Shown here piece after piece: positions 35,572 through 45,413 of a stretch of 64,000 bases of DNA. The stretch spans positions 1 through 64,000 of the forward strand of contig NZ_PXNP01000103.1 of NCBI RefSeq assembly GCF_003007675.1, given 5' to 3'. The notes under the pieces are model-generated. The model worked only from the letters and a program-made list of their open reading frames with translations. It did no database searches and was not told the origin of the DNA. Numbering within the stretch: the first letter of the stretch is position 1; each line of letters begins with the position of its first letter. This DNA comes from Marinobacter fuscus. Its GTDB lineage: Bacteria > Pseudomonadota > Gammaproteobacteria > Pseudomonadales > Oleiphilaceae. A program made the position numbers and the translations under genes.

Positions 35572-36456
35572 ATGATTGCCATTCTCGGCGCCGGCTCCAT
35601 GGGCCGGCTCTGGGCCGCAACGCTACCTGCTGGCCAGGTGGCGTTTGTGCCCCGCCCCGCCCAATCTCCAGCCCCTGAACACTACGATTTCTCGCCGGTT
35701 TCAGGCCCATCGCGAAACATCACCATTCCCTGGCTGAGCGCCCGCCAGACTCCGACAACCCTGCTGGTCACAACCAAAGCCGGAGACACGCTGGCCGCCC
35801 TGTCATGCGTTCTTCCGGCTCTGCCAGAGTCTGTACCCATGGTGCTGTTCCAGAATGGCCTGGGAAGCCAGCAACAGGTGGCCGACACCTGGCCGAACAG
35901 GCCCATCCTGGCCGCCGCCACAACCGAGGGAGCCAACCGCCCCCGGCCAGACCAACTGATACATGCAGGAGCCGGTACAACTCGCCTGGGGGCGCTCACC
36001 GACACCGGCAAGGCCCATCGGGATACGGTAGTTGAAGCGCTGAAGAGCAGTGGTCTGACAGTGATTCCGGCAGATGACATTATGCACCGGCTTTGGCAAA
36101 AGCTGATCGTAAATGCGGGCATCAACCCGTTTACTGCGATACTGGACTGCCTGAACGGCGAGCTGTTACAGCAGCCTTTTTTTCAGCAGTGGATCGAGCC
36201 TCTGTGCAACGAACTCAGCCAGCTGCTTGAGGTTGCCGGGCAACCGGCGCAATCCCCCCGGCAACTGCGCGAACGCATTGAGGCGGTAGCCCGCGCCACC
36301 GCAGGCAATACCTCCTCCATGCGCGCCGACGTGCTGGCCGGGCGCGCCACCGAAATCGCCTACATCAATGGCTATCTGGTGCGATTGGCAGAGCGCGTCG
36401 ATATGGACGCACCAGTGAACCGAATGCTGACCCACAGGGTAAAAGACCTCATCTGA
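35572..36456 (+). CDS. panE: Ketopantoate reductase family protein (PanE/ApbA)
   Basis: NADPH-dependent reduction of 2-dehydropantoate to pantoate in pantothenate synthesis is the known family role. The 294-residue protein has the N-terminal dinucleotide motif ILGAGSMG, the catalytic lysine in LWQKLIVNAGINP and a glutamate in RATEIAYINGY. It starts four bases after the valS stop. The first strand after the Gly-rich loop is shorter than usual. Paralogues with other oxo-acid substrates exist, so the exact substrate is not certain. Confidence 0.82.
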   Translation: MIAILGAGSMGRLWAATLPAGQVAFVPRPAQSPAPEHYDFSPVSGPSRNITIPWLSARQTPTTLLVTTKAGDTLAALSCVLPALPESVPMVLFQNGLGSQQQVADTWPNRPILAAATTEGANRPRPDQLIHAGAGTTRLGALTDTGKAHRDTVVEALKSSGLTVIPADDIMHRLWQKLIVNAGINPFTAILDCLNGELLQQPFFQQWIEPLCNELSQLLEVAGQPAQSPRQLRERIEAVARATAGNTSSMRADVLAGRATEIAYINGYLVRLAERVDMDAPVNRMLTHRVKDLI

Positions 36457-36479
36457 CGAACTCCAAAGGGAGCAAGGTT

Positions 36480-37037
36480 ATGGGCAATCGCCTTTCGAAA
36501 ATCTATACACGCACTGGTGATGACGGCTCTACCGGCCTGGCCGACGGCAACCGCATCGCAAAAAACGCGCAACGGGTCGAAGCCATGGGCACAGCCGATG
36601 AGCTCAATTGCCACATCGGCATACTGGTAGAAACTCTGCCCACCAACGACCCAATGATCGAGTTATTCCGGCGCATTCAACACCACCTGTTCGATCTGGG
36701 TGGTGAATTCGCCATTCCCGGCAGCAAAGTGATTGGCGATGACCATATCAACTGGCTGGAACAGACACTGGATGAACACAACGAAGACCTGCCGCCGCTG
36801 AAAAACTTTATCCTGCCGGGCGGCTCTGCCGCTGCGGCACAATGCCACCTGGCCCGGGCTGTCTGCCGCCGCGCCGAACGGGTGGTGGTCGCGCTGGGCC
36901 ATGAAGACTCGATTAATACCGCCGCACGGCACTACCTTAACCGATTGTCGGACCTGTTGTTTGTGGTTGCCCGAGTACTGGCTCGTCGGGAAGGTGCTCA
37001 GGAAATACTCTGGGAACAGAAAAAATCCGGCCTCTGA
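36480..37037 (+). CDS. Corrinoid adenosyltransferase, PduO type
   Basis: Adds the adenosyl group to cob(I)alamin. The 185-residue protein has the ATP-binding N terminus YTRTGDDGSTGLADGNRI and the helix AVCRRAERVVV typical of PduO/MMAB enzymes, plus NRLSDLLFVVAR. An AAGGGAGCAAGG run precedes the ATG. No cobalamin riboswitch is seen in the 23-bp gap upstream. Its stop codon lies in the terminator loop. Confidence 0.92.
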   Translation: MGNRLSKIYTRTGDDGSTGLADGNRIAKNAQRVEAMGTADELNCHIGILVETLPTNDPMIELFRRIQHHLFDLGGEFAIPGSKVIGDDHINWLEQTLDEHNEDLPPLKNFILPGGSAAAAQCHLARAVCRRAERVVVALGHEDSINTAARHYLNRLSDLLFVVARVLARREGAQEILWEQKKSGL

Positions 37038-37049
37038 GGGCCGGATTTT
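37022..37049 (+). terminator. Terminator overlapping the adenosyltransferase stop
   Basis: AAAATCCGGCC (37022-37032) pairs perfectly with GGCCGGATTTT (37039-37049); the TGA stop is in the loop. A and T runs on both sides allow it to serve the convergent chemoreceptor gene too. Confidence 0.88.
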
Positions 37050-37074
37050 CCGATTGTTGACGGCCTTCCCGGGT

Positions 37075-39105
37075 TCACACCCGGAAGGCTTCCACCAGAC
37101 GCTGCAACGACGCGGTCAGTTCCGACATCTGGCGGGATGAATCCAGGGTGTGACTGGCGTTCTCTTCGGTCTCCCGACCCACATCACTGATTCGCTCTAC
37201 GTTGGCATTCACGTTATGGGCCACCGCCGACTGCTCCTCGGCAGCCTGGGCAATCTGATGGCTCATATCCACAATTTCGGAAATGCCCGATGCAATTCTG
37301 TCCAGCGCTTCGGTAACCTCGCCAGACTTCTGCACTGTCTGCTCGGTGGCATCCCGTGAGCTAGCCATGGCCAACACGGCTTCTTTAACGCCACCCTGCA
37401 AGCGCGAAATCATGCCTTCAATTTCTTCAGTCGATTTGTGAGTTCGCTGAGCCAGTGAGCGCACCTCATCGGCGACCACCGCAAAGCCTCTGCCCTGCTC
37501 CCCGGCCCTGGCTGCTTCAATGGCCGCATTCAGCGCCAACAGATTGGTTTGTTCCGCAATGGCCTTGATCTCCACCAGCACCTGGCTGATGTTATCGCTG
37601 TCGGCACTCACCCGATTCACCACATCCATGGCTCCGGCAATTTCGCTGGCCAAACGGTTAATGGTCGCCACGGTATCCGCTACAACACCTCGCCCCCGCT
37701 CAGTATCCTGCTCCGCATTGCCTGCTCTGTCTGCGACCCGGTGGGCGCTCTGAGTTACTTCATTAACAGCCTCCACCATTTGCCCCATGGCTTCGCTGAT
37801 TTGCCCGGTTTCGTCCATCTGGCGCGCTACCGCACGACTGTTGGCAGCCGCCGTATCGTTCACAGCCACCGCTTGCTGGTCGACATCCGCAGTGGTAGCA
37901 CCAACAGAGCGAACCAACCGGGCAATACGGTCGGTCATGCTGTTGAATTCGGAAGTGAGCTCGCCCAGTTCGTCCCGGTTACTGAGGGAAATGCGGGTGG
38001 TCATATCCCCGGCCGCCACATTGCGTGCCGCCTGACTGAAGCGATTTATAGCGATCCGAACCGACATGAAGAACCCGATATACAGGTAAACCACCACCAG
38101 CATCACCAATACCAGTGCTACGATAATCAGCATACGTTGCCGGGTTTCGCTGGCGAGGCGGGTTTCAAGATTGCCCTCGACCACCCGGAAAATACCGTCG
38201 GTGAGTGTGTCGAAGTAACCCAATTGGTCAGACACCAGGGCGTCGTAATCCTGCCAGGGTAACTCCAGCCGCATCGGGGTGATAACGTTAGCATCCAGCT
38301 CATCCCGAACCGCGGTCAGACTTTCATCTACCCGGGCAACAGCTCCTGCGGAGCCCGCAGCCAGAGCCTGCGACACTTCGGTCGCCCCCGCCAGGGCTGG
38401 CGACAGCAAAGTCGCCTGGTTGGTTAGTTGATCGTAGATGCCATTCAGGGTCTCACTGAGAGCGAAGCCGACCTGCCCCTCTACCAGAGCGTATACGCCA
38501 TAGGCGCGTGCCCGCCCCAGGGTGGCCCGTGCGTCTGGCAGGGTGCCGCTTACCAGGCCAAGAAGAAGTGCGTTTTCACGGGAGTCACTCTGCGCCAGCC
38601 CTGAGATTTCAATCGTCGCTGGCAACAGCGTTGTCACTTTCTGGACAAACTCCTGATAATACTTGAACTGCGGATCGATATTGCCCTGATAGCTCTGGTC
38701 ACTTTTCAACGCAGACCAGGCATTCTGCACCGCTTCAACCTGAGCCCGCCAGGAGCCAGAACCGTCGAAAGAACGCTCGTGCTCCAACAGGTCGGATAAC
38801 AGGGCATCAATATCGCCTGCGGACTGACTGGCTTTTGCCAGCAAAGCCTGGTCATCCTTGATCACTCCGGGTGCCTGATAATCCCGATAGTTCAAAGAAG
38901 CCACCAGCAACCGCTCGACTTTCTCCAGTTCCGCCAGCCCCTCGATACCCCGTGTCATGGTGGCAACCGACTGGTTAAGCCCGGAAATCACCAACCAGGA
39001 CAACACCAGTATCGGCCCGAGAAACAGAATGCTGATCAGGCTGAACTTGTAAACCATGGGTAGCCGGTTCATCAGAGCTACGGCCGGATTGATAATGTAT
39101 TTCAC
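37075..39105 (-). CDS. Methyl-accepting chemotaxis protein
   Basis: Transmembrane chemoreceptor. The 676-residue protein has an N-terminal helix ([19 protein letters not shown]), an all-helical periplasmic domain of about 270 residues, a second helix ([23 protein letters not shown]), HAMP, and the signalling tip with [21 protein letters not shown]. It lacks a C-terminal CheR-tethering pentapeptide (ends EAFRV). I chose the GTG at 39105, preceded by AGAGGG. The ligand is unknown. Confidence 0.92.
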   Translation of the reverse strand: MKYIINPAVALMNRLPMVYKFSLISILFLGPILVLSWLVISGLNQSVATMTRGIEGLAELEKVERLLVASLNYRDYQAPGVIKDDQALLAKASQSAGDIDALLSDLLEHERSFDGSGSWRAQVEAVQNAWSALKSDQSYQGNIDPQFKYYQEFVQKVTTLLPATIEISGLAQSDSRENALLLGLVSGTLPDARATLGRARAYGVYALVEGQVGFALSETLNGIYDQLTNQATLLSPALAGATEVSQALAAGSAGAVARVDESLTAVRDELDANVITPMRLELPWQDYDALVSDQLGYFDTLTDGIFRVVEGNLETRLASETRQRMLIIVALVLVMLVVVYLYIGFFMSVRIAINRFSQAARNVAAGDMTTRISLSNRDELGELTSEFNSMTDRIARLVRSVGATTADVDQQAVAVNDTAAANSRAVARQMDETGQISEAMGQMVEAVNEVTQSAHRVADRAGNAEQDTERGRGVVADTVATINRLASEIAGAMDVVNRVSADSDNISQVLVEIKAIAEQTNLLALNAAIEAARAGEQGRGFAVVADEVRSLAQRTHKSTEEIEGMISRLQGGVKEAVLAMASSRDATEQTVQKSGEVTEALDRIASGISEIVDMSHQIAQAAEEQSAVAHNVNANVERISDVGRETEENASHTLDSSRQMSELTASLQRLVEAFRV

Positions 39106-39232
39106 GGTGCCCTCTCGCTGACGCAATAGAGTGAATCGTTATTCTTTTATTTGATTATCGCCCGACGCCAAGAAAAATTAATCACTACTTGGTGTTATTC
39201 TGTAGATATTTACGCCCTCATTGACGAAATAT

Positions 39233-40120
39233 TTACAGCACCCCGGCAATCACAAGCAGTGCAAAGGCACAAATCCAGACCAACATGCTGCGATTGAGCA
39301 GATCCCGGATGGCGCCGAGACTCCGCTCGCCAAAATCCGGCCACTGCTCCGGGTGCAGTTGGGAGAACCGCTCCGGATCCAACGCATAACCGGTTAACGA
39401 CCCGTTGGCGGAAATCATGAGTACATCCCGGGTTGTCCGGCCAACTCCGGGAAACACCTTGCGAATTTCACGGGACCAGCCCGCGAAATCGCCGGCAATA
39501 CCAAAGGTGCAGGACAGTAGCCTCACGGGCACCCACCCAACCAGCCTCGCCATGCCCCGATAACGCTCCCTTGCGGCTACCTGCGGCCAGTGTTCAGCCA
39601 GAGCCAGAACACCCCTCGCCATCAATGCAGCACCGATACCGCCCAGCGCATACCAGAACACCACCACAAAATAGCGCTCGAAAACTGACAACATAAAAGC
39701 GCGGGAAACCGACATATGCATCTGCTCTGGTGACAGCGCCGCCCCCCGTTCAGACGCCGGGAGACGATCCTGGACCTGATGCCAGGCCGCCTGCATGTCG
39801 CCCTGTGACCAGGCGCCGGAATAAGCCCGCATCAGACTTTGCCACCCGGGTGCGCCGAGCAGCAGCACCAATACCAGCAACTCCAGAGGATACAGCGCCA
39901 CCCGCACGCCCGCCGACTGCGCCAAATACACCAGGCCGCCAGCGACTCCTGCAGGCAACAACACATACAGCAGGCCTGCCCGGACATCCCGTTCCCGGCC
40001 CGCTTCTACCGTTGCCCGACCATGAAAGAACCGGCGCCAGAGCGCATCGCCATTCAGACGATTCCGGGCATCCAGGTGCCGACGAATCACGTAAGCAATC
40101 AGAAACACCACCAGAGCCAT
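39233..40120 (-). CDS. ampE: AmpE-like inner-membrane protein
   Basis: The 295-residue protein has an N-terminal helix, helices near 50-85 (LLYVLLPAGVAGGLVYL, LYPLELLVLVLLLG), YFVVVFWYALGGIGAALMARG, and a C-terminal anchor. This matches AmpE, partner of AmpD in beta-lactamase induction and cell-wall recycling, where it is thought to sense or signal. It begins immediately at the ampD stop. No ampC or ampR is in the window. Confidence 0.88.
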   Translation of the reverse strand: MALVVFLIAYVIRRHLDARNRLNGDALWRRFFHGRATVEAGRERDVRAGLLYVLLPAGVAGGLVYLAQSAGVRVALYPLELLVLVLLLGAPGWQSLMRAYSGAWSQGDMQAAWHQVQDRLPASERGAALSPEQMHMSVSRAFMLSVFERYFVVVFWYALGGIGAALMARGVLALAEHWPQVAARERYRGMARLVGWVPVRLLSCTFGIAGDFAGWSREIRKVFPGVGRTTRDVLMISANGSLTGYALDPERFSQLHPEQWPDFGERSLGAIRDLLNRSMLVWICAFALLVIAGVL

Positions 40121-40738
40121 TCAGTCCGCCTCCGAAACTTGCAGCCGTTGCCGGAATTCGCGCCAGAGGAACGCAGGACCCGGATCGGTTTTGCGGCCGG
40201 GCGCTATATCACTGTGGCCGGTAATCCGCTCAGGAGTTACCTTCGGCCAGGCCTGCATCACAAGCCTTGCCAGAGCGGCCAGGCGTCTATATTGAGCATC
40301 GGTGTAAGGAATCTGGTCAGCACCTTCAAGCTCAATCCCAATTGAGTAATCATTACACTCCTCCCGGCCATCGAAACAAGAGCGCCCGGCATGCCAGGCC
40401 CTGTCGAGACACCGGACGAACTGGACAACCGACCCGTCACGGCGAATCAGGGCATGGGCAGACACTGTCAGGCTGGCGATGGTCTGGAAATAGGGGTGAG
40501 CGTTGGGATCCAACCGATTACAGAAGAAGTGTTCAATGTGCGGGCCGCCAAATTGCTCCGGCGGCAGGCTGATGTTGTGCACCACCAGCAAGGAAATGCC
40601 CGCGCCCTCGGGCCTCGGGCCAAAGTTTGGTGACGGGCACCAACGGGCATCGGGAAACAGGCCGGTCTCCCGGAGCGTTTTGACACAATCCCGGCTTTCG
40701 CCTGAACTGCCTGGTGCACGGGTTATGGAACTGGTCAA
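40121..40738 (-). CDS. ampD: 1,6-anhydro-N-acetylmuramyl-L-alanine amidase AmpD
   Basis: Cytosolic zinc amidase that cuts peptide from anhydro-muropeptides during peptidoglycan recycling. Zinc-site sequences are visible: LLVVHNISLPP, SAHALIRRDGSVVQFV and TGHSDIAPGRKTDPGPAF. The start is uncertain: I took the TTG at 40738 because GGAGGT precedes it (205 residues); a GTG at 40783 gives 220 residues but has no ribosome site. Either is longer than E. coli AmpD by 20-35 residues at the N terminus. Followed directly by ampE. Confidence 0.9.
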   Translation of the reverse strand: MTSSITRAPGSSGESRDCVKTLRETGLFPDARWCPSPNFGPRPEGAGISLLVVHNISLPPEQFGGPHIEHFFCNRLDPNAHPYFQTIASLTVSAHALIRRDGSVVQFVRCLDRAWHAGRSCFDGREECNDYSIGIELEGADQIPYTDAQYRRLAALARLVMQAWPKVTPERITGHSDIAPGRKTDPGPAFLWREFRQRLQVSEAD

Positions 40739-40799
40739 AACACCTCCGATAGCGCCTGTAAGTGATTCATCTGATTGAATCACAAAGCGCTATCGGGTG

Positions 40800-43157
40800 C
40801 TAATCTTTCCGGCTGTGGCGTAGATTATCGATAATGGACTCAAGTGCCCGGTCAAAAATCAGGCCATCGTCCAATATGGTGATGCTACCTTCCTGCAACG
40901 CCAGAGCCAGGCCATCCCGGTAATACTCCGCCATTTTTGCTCCACTACGATTAACAAAAATGTACTTGCCGGTGGCCTTGATCACGGCCGCCAACTTACA
41001 GCGCAACCGGCTTTCGTCCCGAAGCATCTCTACCCAGGAGCCGACGGTAAGCGATTCAGCTTTTCGCAACCACTCGTCTGAAGGAGCAGCCACCAGTTCA
41101 TCGCTGGCGGATAAATTTGCCTCATCCGCAATCCCGGGCTCAGTACCGGGCTCGGAAAGTGCTGCCTGAACCACCTCAGGCGCCGGCAATTCTGGCGTAT
41201 CCGACCGCGCCTCGGCTTTCTCGTCGTTTTTTTCAGGCTCAGGGGCTTCCGTTGCCGTCAATACGGGCTCAGGCGGCTGAGCTCCGGAAACATCCGCGGG
41301 CATTCCCTGAAGTTCAGGCATCACCTCTGACAGGGCTTCCTCCGGCGACGGAGCTACCGGTGCGGTTACCAGCCGCTGAAACACATCAACATGGGCCAGT
41401 TCAAGGTCACGAATGGCGGCATCCGTGGCAAACGGATCCCAGGAAATTTCCTGAAGCGCCTTGCGAAGATCATCAACAATTTGCGGAATCGCCCGAAGAA
41501 GTTCACTACGGGTATCAGCAGAAACCGGTGTCGGATCCACGCTCCAAACCAGCCGCCGCGTCAGATCCTTCGCACTCTCCCACCGGGGACTGCTGTCGCC
41601 CTCGCGGAGTACGATCCACTGCAGATACCGGGCCAGAGGCTCACGGAAAACCTGCAAAACAGGATCAGGAATCGCCCGCCCCGCAGTCTCATTATTGATG
41701 ATGTCCGATGCCGACTTACTGGCGTGCTCCTGCCGGGCGCGGCCTTCTTCAGCATCGCGCAGGCGCTGCTCGACCAGTTCACGCCGGCGGCGATCCAGGT
41801 CCATGAAGCGGCTGAAGTCCTGCAGCAATTCTTCAAACAAAGCCACATTGTCGGTGAACTCGTTCAGCACTCGGTTCACCACGTCTTCAATCTTGTCTTT
41901 CAGTGCATCCCGGGTACCCGGCTTCTTTTCCGTCCAGCCGATAGCTGCCATCGCCAGCTCGTTCAACAATTTCCGTACCGGATGCCCGCCCCTGTTAAAA
42001 AAGCTTCTGTCACTCAGGGCTACTTTCAGAACCGGAATCTGCAGACGACCGATAAGCACCTTCATCACCGGGTCCAGCTGACGGTCTTCCAGAATGAAGT
42101 CAAACAGCATAGACACCAGATTGATTACATCGCTGTCGACCTGCCCTACCGACAAACTTGTGCCACCGGTGCTCTGCAGCACCGGCTGCAATTGCTGGCG
42201 CAATGGAACCGGCATACCAGCCGACTGCTCCGGCATCGAGCCTTGCAGCTCGCTTAACTTCGCCATCAGGTTCCGGGTATCAATATAGTGGCCCTGACTG
42301 ACACCAGGACGGGTTTCACCAACCTGTTGCTGGTGCAACAAGGCACTGAGTTCACTGAACGTCGGCGCGTTTCCCGCAGCCTCGTCCAGGCCCAGATCGC
42401 TCTCAGGGCCCGGGATTGCCGGGCCCGGCTTCGGGCGCTGGAAATTGGCGCTGGCAGACGCCCCCACGGGAGCCCGTTTCATATCCGGCAAAACACCTTC
42501 CGCCACCAGTGTCTTGTTGCACTGATGATAAAAATCACTGAGTTTGTCAACCAGAAGGCGCTCAAACAGCTTGAGCACAACCAGTTTTGCCCGGATCTCG
42601 ATATCAAGATCCGTGCAGGCCTCTGATACAGCGTTGCACAACACTTCCGGCCCCAGTGGCATCTGGGCATCTGACAATTCCACATCCGGTACCAGATGGC
42701 GAATCCGTGCACTCAGCAAACGAACGGGTTCCTGGTACGTAGTACGGAGTCGGTTGGTCAGGTTATCAATTGCAACCTGCTGCTCCAGATCAGAATGGTC
42801 AACCAGGCTCAGTGAATCCTGGTCAATTTCTTCAAGTGATCCTTTGGTTTGAGCAGGCTTGAAACTACCCAGCTCATTAAAGGCCTGGCTGACATACTGC
42901 AGTACGGCCACCGTCATGGACTTACGGCGCAGGCGAAGCTCCCGCATGGCATCGAAATAGGCGGTCTGATCCTGGTTCGAAGCGGCTCTGTCTGCCAATG
43001 CAAACAAACTGTCGTCCGCTTGCTCGAAAAAGCTGGCCAGCACCCCTTTCAAAAGCTGCCCGGAGGCATCACGGAGTCTCACCAACTCGGATGGCAACGC
43101 GAACCGGCCAGAGGATTTCTGGCCAGCCAGCCTTACTACCTTGTTATCGTGTGCCAT
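40800..43157 (-). CDS. DUF1631 family protein
   Basis: A 785-residue, probably cytosolic and largely helical protein. The N-terminal domain includes ELVRLRDASGQLLKGVLASFFEQADDSLFALADRA, the middle part has LVSMLFDFILEDRQLDPVMKVLIGRLQIPVLKVAL and NRGGHPVRKLLNELA, and a Pro/Glu/Ala-rich linker (about 615-690) leads to a small C-terminal domain (GSWVEML... KYIFVNRSGAKM). These are features of DUF1631, sometimes mislabelled thymidine phosphorylase. The C-terminal part resembles a PilZ-like fold by eye, so a cyclic di-GMP role is possible but unproven. Confidence 0.8.
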   Translation of the reverse strand: MAHDNKVVRLAGQKSSGRFALPSELVRLRDASGQLLKGVLASFFEQADDSLFALADRAASNQDQTAYFDAMRELRLRRKSMTVAVLQYVSQAFNELGSFKPAQTKGSLEEIDQDSLSLVDHSDLEQQVAIDNLTNRLRTTYQEPVRLLSARIRHLVPDVELSDAQMPLGPEVLCNAVSEACTDLDIEIRAKLVVLKLFERLLVDKLSDFYHQCNKTLVAEGVLPDMKRAPVGASASANFQRPKPGPAIPGPESDLGLDEAAGNAPTFSELSALLHQQQVGETRPGVSQGHYIDTRNLMAKLSELQGSMPEQSAGMPVPLRQQLQPVLQSTGGTSLSVGQVDSDVINLVSMLFDFILEDRQLDPVMKVLIGRLQIPVLKVALSDRSFFNRGGHPVRKLLNELAMAAIGWTEKKPGTRDALKDKIEDVVNRVLNEFTDNVALFEELLQDFSRFMDLDRRRRELVEQRLRDAEEGRARQEHASKSASDIINNETAGRAIPDPVLQVFREPLARYLQWIVLREGDSSPRWESAKDLTRRLVWSVDPTPVSADTRSELLRAIPQIVDDLRKALQEISWDPFATDAAIRDLELAHVDVFQRLVTAPVAPSPEEALSEVMPELQGMPADVSGAQPPEPVLTATEAPEPEKNDEKAEARSDTPELPAPEVVQAALSEPGTEPGIADEANLSASDELVAAPSDEWLRKAESLTVGSWVEMLRDESRLRCKLAAVIKATGKYIFVNRSGAKMAEYYRDGLALALQEGSITILDDGLIFDRALESIIDNLRHSRKD

Positions 43158-43215
43158 TTATTGAGCTCCAGAACAATGAACCTGATGATACACCTACATC
43201 ATAAAGGCATGCATC

Positions 43216-43251
43216 GTCACCTTGTGTCAGAATTTGTCACCTTTTGTGTCA
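43216..43251. repeat. Two short direct repeats in the DUF1631-nadC gap
   Basis: GTCACCTTGTGTCA (43216-43229) and GTCACCTTTTGTGTCA (43236-43251) are near-identical and 20 bp apart, so two turns of the helix. Read on the minus strand the second includes TTGACA, a possible -35 for the DUF1631 gene. Possible operators; the binding protein is unknown. Confidence 0.4.
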
Positions 43252-43366
43252 ACCAGACCTGGTTCACACTTCGCAGCAATGCATCGGGCATTTGGCGAAA
43301 TTCCCTGTGACCAGTAGAATCGCAGCACCACACACTTTTCAGTCACTTCCGACCAATGGATACCCC

Positions 43367-44221
43367 ATGATTTCTTCTGAACTGTTGCGTCAGTCGCGCG
43401 TTGAATCGGTTGCCCAGAGCTTGCGTGAAGATATCGGTGATGGCGACATTACCGCCATGCTGATTCCCGCCGACAAACAGGCGAGCGGTCGGGTGATCAC
43501 CCGTGAGAAGGCTCGTCTGGCGGGGCGTGACTGGGTGGAGGAAGTTTTCCGGCAAACCGACCCCTCGGTTCAGCTTCACTGGCACTTCCGCGACGGTGAT
43601 GACGTTCCGGCCAACGACGTTATCTTCACCATGGCAGGCGCCGCCCGCTCACTGCTAACCGCCGAGCGTACCGCGCTGAACTGGCTGCAGACCCTTTCCG
43701 GCGTAGCGACCAGTTGCAGCAACTACGCTCGTCGCGTTGCCCACACCAATGTCCGCCTTCTGGATACCCGGAAGACCCTGCCAGGCTTGCGACTGGCACA
43801 GAAATACGCGGTCAGTTGCGGCAACTGTGACAATCACCGGCTGGGCTTGTGGGATGCGTTCCTGATCAAGGAAAACCACATTGCCGCCTGCGGCTCTATT
43901 GCGGCTGCTGTTGCCGAAGCCAGGCGAATCGCCCCCGGCAAACCGGTGGAAGTGGAAACCGAAACCCTGAACGAACTGGAGCAGGCACTGAACGCTGGCG
44001 CCGACGTTATCATGCTGGATGAGTTCTCGCTGGCAGACATGACAACAGCGGTAAAGCAGACAGCGGGGCGCGCCAAGCTCGAAGCATCCGGGGGAATTAA
44101 CGAGCACACACTGGTTGCTATTGCAGAAACCGGGGTCGACTTTATCTCGATTGGCGCCCTGACCAAAGATGTCAAAGCCATCGACCTGTCAATGCGGCTG
44201 GATCACGACACAGCCCACTAG
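43367..44221 (+). CDS. nadC: Nicotinate-nucleotide pyrophosphorylase (quinolinate phosphoribosyltransferase)
   Basis: Makes nicotinate mononucleotide from quinolinate and PRPP in NAD synthesis. The 284-residue protein has [44 protein letters not shown], and [14 protein letters not shown] with [11 protein letters not shown]. Full length from the ATG at 43367; upstream in-frame codons have no ribosome site. Confidence 0.96.
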   Translation: MISSELLRQSRVESVAQSLREDIGDGDITAMLIPADKQASGRVITREKARLAGRDWVEEVFRQTDPSVQLHWHFRDGDDVPANDVIFTMAGAARSLLTAERTALNWLQTLSGVATSCSNYARRVAHTNVRLLDTRKTLPGLRLAQKYAVSCGNCDNHRLGLWDAFLIKENHIAACGSIAAAVAEARRIAPGKPVEVETETLNELEQALNAGADVIMLDEFSLADMTTAVKQTAGRAKLEASGGINEHTLVAIAETGVDFISIGALTKDVKAIDLSMRLDHDTAH

Positions 44222-44223
44222 TA

Positions 44224-44565
44224 TTACTGGCCCTCTCCGGTCAGTAACCGATCCATCTCTTCCAGTGCCGCCTGCAATTGGCGGCCAGACTGGGGCAACC
44301 CGCGAAAGTGCTCTTCAACCATCGGAGCGATGCCCGATATCGACGGCAGTGGCTCCCCGGCTTCTACCATCATGGCCATACGCTCCAGAAACACAAACTG
44401 CAGCCACTGGGGAAAGGTCATGGTGTCAATACAGAACGGCTGGGTGCTCTGGAATGCCTCCGGCGCCGGGCGATCCTCCTGCCACAGCTCTAGCCGCCGG
44501 AGCTCAATCTCAATGTTCAGCAGGCTATCAGCCACCCGATGAACCTGCCGGGAATCATCACTCAT
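44224..44565 (-). CDS. YqcC-family protein (DUF446)
   Basis: A 113-residue acidic helical protein with the family pattern IEIELRRLELWQ, PFCIDTMTFPQWLQFVFLERM and LPSISGIAPMVEEHF. Function unknown. Convergent with nadC (two-base gap) and 14 bases downstream of parA. Confidence 0.85.
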   Translation of the reverse strand: MSDDSRQVHRVADSLLNIEIELRRLELWQEDRPAPEAFQSTQPFCIDTMTFPQWLQFVFLERMAMMVEAGEPLPSISGIAPMVEEHFRGLPQSGRQLQAALEEMDRLLTGEGQ

Positions 44566-44579
44566 TTTTTAATTCCTTT

Positions 44580-45371
44580 TCATTCCGCCACCAGCTCCAC
44601 TGTCTCGCCATGCAGTACCCGATACAAATCCTGGTACTGCTGCGTTAGCGGGTGCTTGGGCGCCATATGAATCAACGGCTGCCGGGCCTGATGAGACTCT
44701 TTCATTTTCACGGAACTGGACAGGCGCACCGGCAACATGGGCAGCCCCTCTTCAGTCAGTTCACGAACCAGCTGCCTCGGCAGACTTGCCCTGGGCTGAA
44801 ACTGGTTGGCGATGATACCTTCCACCACCAACTCTTCGTTGTGATCTTCCTGAAGCTCACGAATCTCGCCCAGAATGCTGTATAGCGCCTGACGGGAAAA
44901 GTCGTCGCAATCGAAAGGAATCAGGCAACGCTGAGCGGCAATCAGTGCCGAACGCGTGTAAAAATTCAGGGCTGGCGCGGTATCGATGAAAATTTCATCA
45001 AAGCTGTCTCCGAGCTTCTTCAGGAACTCCCTGAGTTTGTATATCTTGTGCTTGGCCTCGAGTTTGCGCTCCAGAAAATCCAGCTCCGGGCTCGATGGCA
45101 TGACGAACAGATTCTCGAATGGAGAAGAATGGACAAACTCATCCGGGCGGCGATTGAATACGCTGAACGCGACGGTCTGCTCCAGCAGGTCAGCAACCGT
45201 ATCGCGCAGCCCGGAAGCGGGCACCCCCAGCAGATAATGCGTGGAGTTGCCCTGCGGATCGAGGTCGACCACCAGTGTTCGCTTGCCCCGGGCCGCGCTG
45301 ATGGCGGCCAGATTACAGGTAATACTGGACTTGCCAACACCGCCCTTTTGATTGAATACCACCCGCCTCAT
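44580..45371 (-). CDS. ParA-family ATPase
   Basis: A 263-residue deviant Walker ATPase: NQKGGVGKSS at residues 7-16, VVDLDPQGNST, and FIDTAPALNF. There is no parB or parS nearby, so it is an orphan that may position a protein cargo rather than a chromosome origin. It sits between hda and the yqcC-like gene, on the same strand. Confidence 0.88.
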   Translation of the reverse strand: MRRVVFNQKGGVGKSSITCNLAAISAARGKRTLVVDLDPQGNSTHYLLGVPASGLRDTVADLLEQTVAFSVFNRRPDEFVHSSPFENLFVMPSSPELDFLERKLEAKHKIYKLREFLKKLGDSFDEIFIDTAPALNFYTRSALIAAQRCLIPFDCDDFSRQALYSILGEIRELQEDHNEELVVEGIIANQFQPRASLPRQLVRELTEEGLPMLPVRLSSSVKMKESHQARQPLIHMAPKHPLTQQYQDLYRVLHGETVELVAE

Positions 45372-45413
45372 GTCGTCTCCCCAATGGTGCCCAGGTTATT
45401 AGAATAATATTTG

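Noticed and set aside
32700..35600. 966-codon open frame antisense to valS
   Set aside because: It lies wholly across valS, lacks any recognisable domain, and arises because GC-rich codon use leaves few stops on the opposite strand.
36457..36479. Cobalamin riboswitch before the adenosyltransferase
   Set aside because: The gap is 23 bases; no room for the aptamer.
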